Shown: positions 6,842 to 13,102 of the stretch, piece by piece
Layout: each line of letters opens with the position of its first letter
Position numbering within the stretch: position 1 is the stretch's first letter
Assembly (NCBI GenBank): GCA_002724975.1
Contig: PBQF01000049.1
Span: forward strand, 1 to 18,994
Origin: Parcubacteria group bacterium
Lineage (GTDB): Bacteria > Patescibacteriota > Minisyncoccia > Phycocordibacterales > GCA-002724975
Direction: 5' to 3'
DNA: 18,994 nucleotides
Made by a program: the position numbers and the translations under genes
The notes under the pieces: generated by a model
What the model was told of the DNA's origin: nothing
What the model saw: the letters and a program-made list of their open reading frames with translations, nothing else
Databases searched by the model: none

Positions 6842-8406
6842 TGCTCTTCAATAAAGACAATTACTTCTTCACCTTCTTCAAGACCACTAACAATTTCGAT
6901 TCTACCGTCGGAGCTCTTAAAGCCAGAGACTACATCTCTTTCAATAATCTCACCACTTACTATCACCCTTACATATTCCCGCTTGCCATTTCTTAAAACG
7001 GCCCTTCTTGGAATATTGAGAACATTTTCCCTAGTGTCAGCAAGAATAAAAATGTCTGCGGTCATACCTGGCCTGATTCTCTCGTCCTCCTCTAAAAATT
7101 CTATTGTCGTCTTATACGCTGGCACCCCTTGAAGAACAATTTCTCCAGGATTGATGGAGACAACAACGCTAGAGAAATCAATATCACTCCCATATGCATC
7201 AAGATTTATTCTTGCACTATTACCAGTATTAATAAGGACGACATCCGATTCTGGGACATTAACTTCAACTTGAAGAGACTGATCAGAGATGACAGAAACT
7301 GGAGTGGTGTTAGTTCCTATAATTTCTCCCACCCTAGCCTCTTGCTTGGTAACCACTCCACTTATAGGGGAGACAATTAAGGTTTTCCTAAGCTCCGCCA
7401 GGGCCTTGTTAACATCAGCTTGGGCTGCTTCAACCAAAGCTTCCTGGACTAATATTTTCTGAGGATCACTCCCAGCTATTAAAAGTTCGAGATTCCTATT
7501 TTCAAGATTCAATAAAGCATTAGCGTCAACTAAGCCTTCATTGTCGGTTGAAATATTGGAGCTGGCTGTATCTATACTGGTTCTTGCAGAAGAGATATCT
7601 GACTGATAGGAATCTACAGTTGTTTGGCTTAAATTGGCGCTTGCCTCCAAACTATTAACAACCAATGCCATCTTGTCTAAGAAGACTCTCATCTTGGCTA
7701 AATTGTCTTTAATTTCAACACCAGCTTCCGTCAAATTGCTATTCACAGTAAAAATACTGGCATCTGCTTCCCAAGAATTCAGTATTGACTCAATTTGAAT
7801 TCTCTCTGATTCAATATCTATTTCCAATTGAGAAGTTATTGTCGGTACAGTCAATTCTGGACTGGAGGTTCTTGGGCTAGAGAAAAGTAAATCAACTTTG
7901 TTCCTAATAGCGTCATCAGATGAGGTAAATGATTTTTTTATCTCATCCAAAAGAGCCTGCCTTGCCTCCCCCACAGAACTTTCTGCATTTTCTATCTTTG
8001 TTTCTTGAATAGTTATTTCTTCGGGCCTTGACCCACGCCTTAACTCTACCAGAGTTGCCTCGGCAGACTTAAAATTAGCTTTGGCCTTCTCCAGATCGGC
8101 GGTAATGCTTCCGTTTTCAAGCTTGATTAAAACCTGGCCGACAAAAACCCTGTCGCCTTCTCCTACATTAACGCTTGAAACTCTGCCGGATTTCTCAAGG
8201 CCAAGGTCAACTTCTTGAGCTGCTTTAACTCTGCCGGTGACATTGATTTCCCTTACCAGATTCCCAAGACTTGCTTTGGTCAAATCCATGTCAGGGGCCT
8301 TCTCACCCTTAAATAGGAAAAATAGCAAGACTAATACTACTGCGGCCACAAAAACCGAGAGATATGGGCGACTTCCAAGAAATGTTTTAATCTGGGGCAC
8401 GTGCAT
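6838..8406 (-). CDS. MacA/HlyD-type membrane-fusion protein of the efflux operon
   Basis: This 522-aa protein has one N-terminal transmembrane helix (about 16-33, VFVAAVVLVLLFFLF). A first half of the biotinyl-lipoyl-like domain follows (LVREINVTGRVKAAQEVDL, then VGEGDRVFVGQVLIKLENG). A long helical hairpin runs from about 100 to 345. The returning lipoyl half is TLIVSPISGVVTKQEARVGE, followed by beta-barrel and membrane-proximal domains with RPGMTADIFI and NVLNIPRRAVL. This is the periplasmic-adaptor fold that couples a MacB-type transporter to its substrate path. The hairpin is rich in Ser/Thr/Asn and longer than in typical MacA. Its TGA overlaps the original GTG of the ATPase gene. No Shine-Dalgarno site precedes ATG 8406. 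The predicted 5' UTR is about 235 nt and holds element A and a terminator. Confidence 0.88.
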   Translation of the reverse strand: MHVPQIKTFLGSRPYLSVFVAAVVLVLLFFLFKGEKAPDMDLTKASLGNLVREINVTGRVKAAQEVDLGLEKSGRVSSVNVGEGDRVFVGQVLIKLENGSITADLEKAKANFKSAEATLVELRRGSRPEEITIQETKIENAESSVGEARQALLDEIKKSFTSSDDAIRNKVDLLFSSPRTSSPELTVPTITSQLEIDIESERIQIESILNSWEADASIFTVNSNLTEAGVEIKDNLAKMRVFLDKMALVVNSLEASANLSQTTVDSYQSDISSARTSIDTASSNISTDNEGLVDANALLNLENRNLELLIAGSDPQKILVQEALVEAAQADVNKALAELRKTLIVSPISGVVTKQEARVGEIIGTNTTPVSVISDQSLQVEVNVPESDVVLINTGNSARINLDAYGSDIDFSSVVVSINPGEIVLQGVPAYKTTIEFLEEDERIRPGMTADIFILADTRENVLNIPRRAVLRNGKREYVRVIVSGEIIERDVVSGFKSSDGRIEIVSGLEEGEEVIVFIEEQ

Positions 8407-8513
8407 ATTCTAACAACTTAATTGAAAAAATAATAATCTTGAAGTGAGAATAGAATCTTAAAAACGACTAATTGCTTTATAACCCCCGCGACACCTTTTG
8501 TTTTTAAAATATG

Positions 8514-8536
8514 AAAAAAGCTCTATATAGAACTCT
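8514..8536 (-). terminator. Intrinsic terminator within the efflux-operon leader
   Basis: The minus strand forms AGUUCU (8529-8534), loop AUAU (8525-8528), AGAGCU (8519-8524), extendable by two weaker pairs at the base, and is followed by six Us (8514-8519). It lies about 45 nt past element A and about 105 nt before the fusion-protein start. The initiating transcript would end as an RNA of about 125 nt unless terminator formation is prevented. Confidence 0.6.
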
Positions 8537-8578
8537 GGAATTTTAATAGTACATACTATATTTATACAGGACCAAGAC

Positions 8579-8641
8579 GAAAGCCCCGCTTAAAGCGGGA
8601 CTTTCTAACTTACTCAAGATCCGAAGACCTCTTTGTAAGCT
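8579..8641 (-). ncRNA. Two-hairpin leader RNA element, copy A
   Basis: Read on the minus strand from 8641, the first hairpin has outer stem AGCUUAC/GUAAGUU (8635-8641 with 8607-8613), internal loop AAAG/UGA, upper stem AGGUC/GAUCU (8626-8630 with 8617-8621) and a UUCG tetraloop. After a one-base linker, the second hairpin has outer stem GAAAG/CUUUC (8601-8605 with 8579-8583), a U/G mismatch, upper stem CCCGC/GCGGG and loop UUUAA. The architecture, the G-U pair at the third position of the upper stem and the total length match copy B at 4735-4798, although most paired bases differ. It starts at the predicted transcription start. With the downstream terminator it looks like an attenuator, riboswitch or small RNA. 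Confidence 0.62.
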
Positions 8642-8647
8642 ATTCTC

Positions 8648-8675
8648 ATATTACACTTTTCAGAGATACTGCCAA
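8648..8675 (-). promoter_or_regulatory. Promoter A of the efflux operon leader
   Basis: The minus strand carries TTGGCA (8670-8675), a 16-nt spacer and TAATAT (8648-8653). The predicted start is about 8641, which coincides with the first base of element A. Confidence 0.6.
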
Positions 8676-8683
8676 TTCAAATT

Positions 8684-8714
8684 TGTGCAAAACCTGTTGA
8701 TAATTTGTGGAAAA
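8684..8714 (-). promoter_or_regulatory. Three DnaA-box-like 9-mers in 11-bp phase
   Basis: On the minus strand TTTTCCACA (8706-8714), TTATCAACA (8695-8703) and TTTTGCACA (8684-8692) repeat every 11 bp. The first two differ from TTATCCACA at one position and the third at two. The array ends 8 nt upstream of the -35 box of promoter A. Helically phased sites suggest cooperative binding of a protein, possibly DnaA. Confidence 0.45.
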
Positions 8715-8752
8715 ATTAAGCTCTTCTCAAGAGTCTTAGAAATGAGAAGACT
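8711..8752 (-). terminator. Probable terminator of the 399-aa gene
   Basis: About 50 nt past the stop at 8801, the minus strand has AGUCUU/AAGACU (8747-8752 with 8732-8737) and then CUCUU-GAG-AAGAG (8721-8733), followed by CUUAAUUUUU. The stems are short and mutually exclusive, so the call is moderate. The first stem is also followed by Us on the plus strand. Confidence 0.4.
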
Positions 8753-8800
8753 TTTTGGTTTTCGTCCTTGCTTAGCCAATTGGCAAAAACACTGACAACA

Positions 8801-10000
8801 TCATGGTTTGAAGCAAATAATTATTGCTTCAAGTCTTTTTTTGTCGAGAATAACCCAGCCATCTTCTCGAGGGAACGTTGTTCTGGCAATAGCTATAACG
8901 GAATTCAAAATATCAATTTTTTCCCTATTTTGTAGAGATGAAGAGATGTCTAAAAGATCCAAAGCGTCAGAAGAGACTAGAACTCCCCCTTCTTTGGCGT
9001 GCATTTCTAAACTCTTTTCAGTTTCAGGTTTGGCCTGTTCTTGAATCTCTTCCTCAAAAGAATCTTCAACAGGTAAATCATTTCCATTAAAAGAAGCTTT
9101 TTTAAAGGAGCGTGTTATGTCAGAAGCATCAAGATTGGATTCAGTTTCTGTATAACTTTGAACTGGAGTGTGTTCCTTTTCTTCTATAACTTCACTAATG
9201 CTAACTGCTCTGGCATCTTGAACAAAGCTTCTGTCATATGGATCAACTTCCGTTTCAGCATCAGTCAAGAAGATAGAGCCTCCGTTCCTCCTCCTAATAA
9301 TGAAGTAAGCGGCGGCGACAATCCATAGACTCAAAATTAACACAAGGAGATATCCTTTTGCATTCATGGCGAATCCGATATAGGGGGCTTGGTTTAGGTA
9401 AATATTGGCTCCAGAACTTCTTGGTGTCGTCTCCGCTGTATCTCCACTATTACCTATAATTAGAATTGCCCCATCATCGGTAGTTCCACTACCTTTATTA
9501 ATTTTTAGTGTTGCCTCCCCCCTCTTAGAAATTCTTGTTGAATTATTTTTAACAAAGTTAATAGAAAGAGGAACCTTGATTGCTTCTGGCTTAATAGAAA
9601 AAACAACAAAAGAAAAAGAATTGTCGGAGTTTATAAAATTATATGGAGTATTACAGAATATCACTTCACCATTTGTGCCAGCTCTTTCAAAATGAACACC
9701 GTCCCTACATTCATAAAAGAATGAGTATGAACCATCACTGCCCTTAGAAAGATGCTCAAAAGAAAGCTTCACGGTATCACCGCCCCCAGGAGTTTCGTCA
9801 CTTAAAGTTACAACTATTCTTTCATTCGGAATAAACGTCTGTGTAATGTTCACAGCCTGTGCTGTAATATTTGAAAAAATATCAGGCAAATTAGTTAAAA
9901 CTGTCATTGTTATAAATCCACTAAAGGACAGGACAACTACAGCCCCAACTACTGCCAAAATCTTTATGATTGAATCTTCTAATTTATCGTCGTCTCTCAT
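8801..10000 (-). CDS. Hypothetical membrane protein, two TM helices, extracytoplasmic and acidic cytoplasmic domains
   Basis: I do not recognise this 399-aa protein. It has a TM helix at about 11-34, a predicted extracytoplasmic domain at about 40-215 and a second TM at about 216-235 (GYLLVLILSLWIVAAAYFII) followed by RRR, which fits a cytoplasmic C-terminus. The outer domain looks beta-rich, with Cys97 and Cys116 possibly pairing. The cytoplasmic tail (236-399) is Asp/Glu-rich and low-complexity to about 335. It then ends in a more ordered segment of about 60 residues (LVSSDALDLLDISSSL, then GWVILDKKRLEAI) that could be a small domain. This layout would fit a sensor or envelope-organising protein, but nothing shows a function. 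It is flanked by its own promoter and a terminator, so it is probably monocistronic. Confidence 0.8.
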   Translation of the reverse strand: MRDDDKLEDSIIKILAVVGAVVVLSFSGFITMTVLTNLPDIFSNITAQAVNITQTFIPNERIVVTLSDETPGGGDTVKLSFEHLSKGSDGSYSFFYECRDGVHFERAGTNGEVIFCNTPYNFINSDNSFSFVVFSIKPEAIKVPLSINFVKNNSTRISKRGEATLKINKGSGTTDDGAILIIGNSGDTAETTPRSSGANIYLNQAPYIGFAMNAKGYLLVLILSLWIVAAAYFIIRRRNGGSIFLTDAETEVDPYDRSFVQDARAVSISEVIEEKEHTPVQSYTETESNLDASDITRSFKKASFNGNDLPVEDSFEEEIQEQAKPETEKSLEMHAKEGGVLVSSDALDLLDISSSLQNREKIDILNSVIAIARTTFPREDGWVILDKKRLEAIIICFKP

Positions 10001-10041
10001 ATTTTCATTTATTTCTACGGCTCAATAGAACCATTTAATTT

Positions 10042-10075
10042 CATATACAGCATAGTATATGATAGATTTTGTCAA
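10042..10075 (-). promoter_or_regulatory. Promoter region of the 399-aa gene with an inverted-repeat operator candidate
   Basis: A perfect TTGACA lies on the minus strand at 10070-10075. Downstream, TCATATAC (10041-10048) and GTATATGA (10055-10062) form an 8-bp inverted repeat with a 6-nt spacer, covering the place of the -10 box. The best -10 candidates (TATGCT at 15-nt spacing) are weak. A promoter whose -10 region lies in a dyad is typical of repressor control, but no regulator gene is in the window. Confidence 0.45.
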
Positions 10076-10147
10076 GCGTTAATACTACATGTTCAGCAAT
10101 ATAATTCAAATAATCAGGAAAACCTAATAGAATTCATTCTCCTTTGA

Positions 10148-10432
10148 CCCATTGTCTTTGTAGGAAGATTTCTGGTTCTCTCCGTTTTTGGCTTAGTACC
10201 AAAAGAAAAGGAAGTCACCACTGACACTACATTCACTCAAAGTGTTTTAGAGCAAAAACTTGCTTTAATCTTCCCTGCTCTACCTAAGGTTGAAGGGACG
10301 GGCACAGAAAATGCTTTAGTTGTTTTTGAAAACTACAAAAAGGAAGTCACTCTCTCGACTTGTAATTCTTTTGGAAATTTAGATGACAGATTTGTAGTTA
10401 AGGCCGATTTGGTTGATGTCAGAACAATTTAA
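10148..10432 (+). pseudogene. Plus-strand gene remnant without a start codon, converging on gyrB
   Basis: The frame is open from 10148 to the TAA at 10430-10432 (94 codons). It reads IVFVGRFLVLSVFGLVP, then KEKEVTTDTTFTQSVLEQ, and later LSTCNSFGNLDDRFVV and ends DVRTI. It looks like real protein: a hydrophobic segment, then a polar domain. There is no ATG, GTG or TTG start in this frame, and a TGA at 10145-10147 precedes it. Upstream of the TGA the same frame reads LIEFILL, so the hydrophobic segment seems to run through the stop. The CNSFG pattern faintly recalls META/HslJ-type domains, which is weak. The stop overlaps the gyrB stop, as expected for a once-functional convergent gene. Most likely a decayed secreted or membrane-anchored protein. 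Confidence 0.45.
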
Positions 10433-12435
10433 ATATCTAAATTTGCTAGTCTGGCGTTGGATTGGATAAAGCTTTTACGAGAAGCAACATCCGTTCCCAT
10501 TAAAACATCAAAGATCCGGTCTGCTTCCTGTGCATCCTCAATTGTTACTTGTTTTAGAATTCTATTTTCGGGATTCATGGTTGTTCCCCAAAGCTCATCA
10601 GCATTCATCTCCCCTAAACCCTTATATCTTTGAAGCACAAGTTTATCTGCGTCGTTTTTCTCTTTTTTCAAGAAAGCATCTTTTTCTTCTTCAGTATAAA
10701 CATGAGCTAGGACTTTCTTTCCTCTTTCAATCTTATACAAAGGTGGTTGGGCAATATATAAGTATCCTCTCTCGATAATCTCTTTTAGATATCTATAAAA
10801 CAAAGTTAGAAGCAAAGTTCTAATGTGTGCGCCATCCACATCTGCGTCGGCGGCAATAATAACTTTATGATATCTAAGATTTTCTATATCAAATGTATCC
10901 CCTACTGCAGTTCCAAGAGCAATAACAATATTCTTTATTTGCTCTGAAGAAAGCATCTTGTCAAGCCGAGCTCTCTCGACATTGAGAATTTTCCCTCTAA
11001 TAGGCAGAACAGCTTGCGTTCTCCTGTCTCTTCCGGATTTGGTCGTACCCCCAGCTGAATCTCCCTCGACTATGAATAGCTCTGATTCTGCTGGATTCTT
11101 ACTCTGACAATCAGCAAGTTTGCCGGGAAGGTTTGAACCTTCAAGTGCACCCTTTCTTAAAACACTATCCTTTGCAGCTTTAGCTGCTTTTCTGGCTTTT
11201 AGGGCTAGAGTAGCCTTATTAACAATAGATTTGGCGTCATCAGGATTTTCCTCAAGAAAAGCAGTTAGAGCGTCCCCAAAAACCTGCTCAACTGCTCCTC
11301 TGGCCTCGGGACTGCCGAGTTTCCCTTTGGTTTGTCCTTCAAATTGGGCTTCTTTAAGCTTAACTGAAATAACGGCTGTTAGCCCCTCCAAAACATCTTC
11401 TCCTGTAAAATTATCTTTATCTTTTTTATCTTTTTTATCTTTTGTTGTCTTGGTGCCATTTCTCCCACTGGAATTCAAGTAATTATTAACCGTTCTTGTT
11501 AAGGCTGTTTTAAATCCAGTTATGTGAGTTCCGCCTTCTGAGTTATATATATTGTTAGCAAAAGGAACAATACGGGATGAAATATCATCTACATATTGAA
11601 GAGCCACCTCAACAAAAACTCCGTCTGCCTCTTTTTCTGTATAAAAAATATTCTTATGTATCTCCTTCTGTGAAGCATTATAAAATTTAATGAGTGAAAC
11701 AAGACCTCCTTCAAAATAGAAAGATTCGGTTGGAACTTCTAACCTTAAGTCCTTTAAAAAGAAAATTTTATCTCCTGGGATTTCCCCACTATAATTTCTA
11801 GCATCAATAAGACTGATTCTAAGACCCTTAACCAAATAAGCCTGTTGCCTCATATGACGAATAAGTTTTTCCCAGTTATATTCTATTTCAGGAAAAATCT
11901 CCGCATCTGGTTCAAAAGTAATAATCGTCCCAGTTAATTTTGATGCCTCAATTTTCTTAACTGCACTTTTCTTTTTACCCTTGCTATATTCTTGTACATA
12001 TTTCCCGCCGTCCCTGTGAACCTCTGCCTTTGTGTAAATTGAAAGAGCGTTAACAACTGACGCTCCTACTCCGTGAAGTCCTCCAGAGATTTTATAACTC
12101 TCCCCGCTGAATTTCCCGCCAGCGTGAAGGGTTGTCATAATTGTTTCAAGCGCACTTACTTTTGTTTGTTTATGCTTATCAACCGGAACACCTCTACCAT
12201 TATCTACAACTCTGACCCTATTGTTAGGTAAGAGTGCAATCTCAACATGGTCGGCAAAACCTCCCATGGCTTCATCTCGGCCATTATCAAAAATTTCAAC
12301 AATCAAATGATGTATTCCGTCGGGACCGGTTGTACCTATGTACATTCCAGGCCTTTTTCGTACCGGATCAAGACCCTCTAAAACTATAATATCAGAGGCC
12401 TTATATGCGTTTTTTTTCTCCTTTTTTTCAGCCAT
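10429..12435 (-). CDS. gyrB: DNA gyrase subunit B
   Basis: GyrB is the ATPase subunit of DNA gyrase; it captures and passes DNA to introduce negative supercoils. Numbered from ATG 12435 (668 aa), the GHKL fold shows catalytic Glu47 in EIFDNGRDEA, the DNGRG turn with Asp78, and GGLHGVGASVVNALS. The TOPRIM domain has EGDSAGG with Glu457 and the metal site DADVDGAH (from Asp530). QRYKGLGEMN and the ending NLDI are typical. It lacks the large insert of the E. coli protein. A Lys/Asp-rich loop (KDKKDKKDKD) sits in the transducer domain. The frame can also start at GTG 12465, which coincides with the predicted transcription start. I prefer the ATG because MAEKKEKK-x-Y-KASDI matches the usual family N-terminus. 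Confidence 0.96.
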   Translation of the reverse strand: MAEKKEKKNAYKASDIIVLEGLDPVRKRPGMYIGTTGPDGIHHLIVEIFDNGRDEAMGGFADHVEIALLPNNRVRVVDNGRGVPVDKHKQTKVSALETIMTTLHAGGKFSGESYKISGGLHGVGASVVNALSIYTKAEVHRDGGKYVQEYSKGKKKSAVKKIEASKLTGTIITFEPDAEIFPEIEYNWEKLIRHMRQQAYLVKGLRISLIDARNYSGEIPGDKIFFLKDLRLEVPTESFYFEGGLVSLIKFYNASQKEIHKNIFYTEKEADGVFVEVALQYVDDISSRIVPFANNIYNSEGGTHITGFKTALTRTVNNYLNSSGRNGTKTTKDKKDKKDKDNFTGEDVLEGLTAVISVKLKEAQFEGQTKGKLGSPEARGAVEQVFGDALTAFLEENPDDAKSIVNKATLALKARKAAKAAKDSVLRKGALEGSNLPGKLADCQSKNPAESELFIVEGDSAGGTTKSGRDRRTQAVLPIRGKILNVERARLDKMLSSEQIKNIVIALGTAVGDTFDIENLRYHKVIIAADADVDGAHIRTLLLTLFYRYLKEIIERGYLYIAQPPLYKIERGKKVLAHVYTEEEKDAFLKKEKNDADKLVLQRYKGLGEMNADELWGTTMNPENRILKQVTIEDAQEADRIFDVLMGTDVASRKSFIQSNARLANLDI
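11413..11443. repeat. 9-bp micro-repeat inside gyrB
   Basis: ATCTTTTTT repeats about three times on the plus strand, preceded by a shortened 6-bp unit. It encodes the KDK-KDK-KDK loop of the GyrB transducer domain. Such a repeat can expand or shrink by three codons without breaking the frame. Confidence 0.7.
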
Positions 12436-12470
12436 AAAATAACAAAAATGTGCTCTTTCACACACTTACT

Positions 12471-12498
12471 ATTTTACCAAAATATGGCTAAATTACAA
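12471..12498 (-). promoter_or_regulatory. gyrB promoter
   Basis: The minus strand has TTGTAA (12493-12498), a 16-nt spacer and TAAAAT (12471-12476), preceded by TGG as an extended -10 element. The predicted start is 12464-12465, exactly at a GTG in the gyrB frame and 30 nt before the preferred ATG. A degenerate DnaA-type 9-mer (AAATCCACA, 12505-12513) lies 6 nt upstream of the -35 box. Confidence 0.55.
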
Positions 12499-12532
12499 GG
12501 TTTTTGTGGATTTCTAAAGCTTGATTTTAAAG

Positions 12533-13102
12533 CTAAAATTGGGTCTCTTTTGAGATAAAAATTGCCATCTTTCTCCAGAACTTATAGAACCTCTCTAAAT
12601 CAACAAATTCTTGCTCTCCGTCACCTCTTTTGTCTGACTGAGGATCATTACAATAAAATCCTTTTAATTTTCCTTTTTCCATTTCAACACCAACCAAAAC
12701 TATCAGGTGAGTCTCTTTATTATTTCTAAAACCAACATCAACTGAAACAATCACTGGTTTATTATTTAAAAGTGTATTTTTAAATTTTTCGATACCACCC
12801 TCTACAAGCTTTTTCTCAAAAACCTTATTTCTACTTTTAAATTCTTCTTGATAACCATATAGACCATAATTATGTGCTAACAAAACCAAAAAGCTGTGGG
12901 TCCATCCATATTTTTTATCATAACCTCCAATAGAAAGGCCTTCTTTTATCAAACTATCTAGTGAAAAGAAATCGTTCCCAAGATAATATTTTATAATCAT
13001 TGCCAATGTAGCAACACCACAAGCACGACTATGCCAACTATCATCGTTTACATCTAAAATCTGAGAAAAATGTGGGACGTTTAAAATTTTCTTATCTGAC
13101 AT
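12533..13102 (-). CDS. Peptidase C39-like (papain-fold) protein, cytosolic
   Basis: The 189-aa protein has the C39-like order of catalytic residues: Cys28 in SRACGVATLAMIIKYY, His132 in THLIVLVGV, and Asn152/Asp153 in YCNDPQ. The start NVPHFSQ is also typical of the C39_2 family. No signal peptide, transmembrane helix or fused ABC module is present, so it is not a bacteriocin-exporter peptidase. It may be a stand-alone cysteine peptidase or amidase, and its substrate is unknown. Its first 11 bases overlap the end of pheT, and AAAGGATGG just before ATG 13102 serves as a ribosome-binding site inside pheT, so it is co-transcribed and coupled with the synthetase genes. That is notable because PheT itself carries another papain-fold domain. 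Confidence 0.75.
   Translation of the reverse strand: MSDKKILNVPHFSQILDVNDDSWHSRACGVATLAMIIKYYLGNDFFSLDSLIKEGLSIGGYDKKYGWTHSFLVLLAHNYGLYGYQEEFKSRNKVFEKKLVEGGIEKFKNTLLNNKPVIVSVDVGFRNNKETHLIVLVGVEMEKGKLKGFYCNDPQSDKRGDGEQEFVDLERFYKFWRKMAIFISKETQF

Larger units (their letters stand above)
8407..8800. other. 394-nt intergenic control region of the efflux operon
   Basis: There is no coding sequence here. In minus-strand order it holds a palindrome GCCAATTGGC (8775-8784) just past the 399-aa gene, a terminator-like hairpin, three DnaA-box-like 9-mers, promoter A, the two-hairpin element A, a small palindrome ATAGTA-CA-TACTAT (8546-8559), a second terminator, and about 105 nt of AT-rich leader up to ATG 8406. 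Confidence 0.8.

Noticed and set aside
4850..8714. Replication origin from the DnaA-like boxes near gyrB
   Set aside because: No dnaA, dnaN or recF in the window, the boxes are split between two distant promoter regions, and there is no clear unwinding element. Promoter-linked sites fit better.
8775..8784. Palindrome GCCAATTGGC as a terminator
   Set aside because: It has no room for a loop, and the run of Us lies on the wrong side for the minus-strand transcript.
4715..10147. Stop-codon reassignment (UGA to Gly as in Gracilibacteria, or UAA recoding) to explain the interrupted frames
   Set aside because: TGA ends the fusion-protein and 399-aa genes, and TAA ends pheS, gyrB, rpsB and others at family-typical positions.
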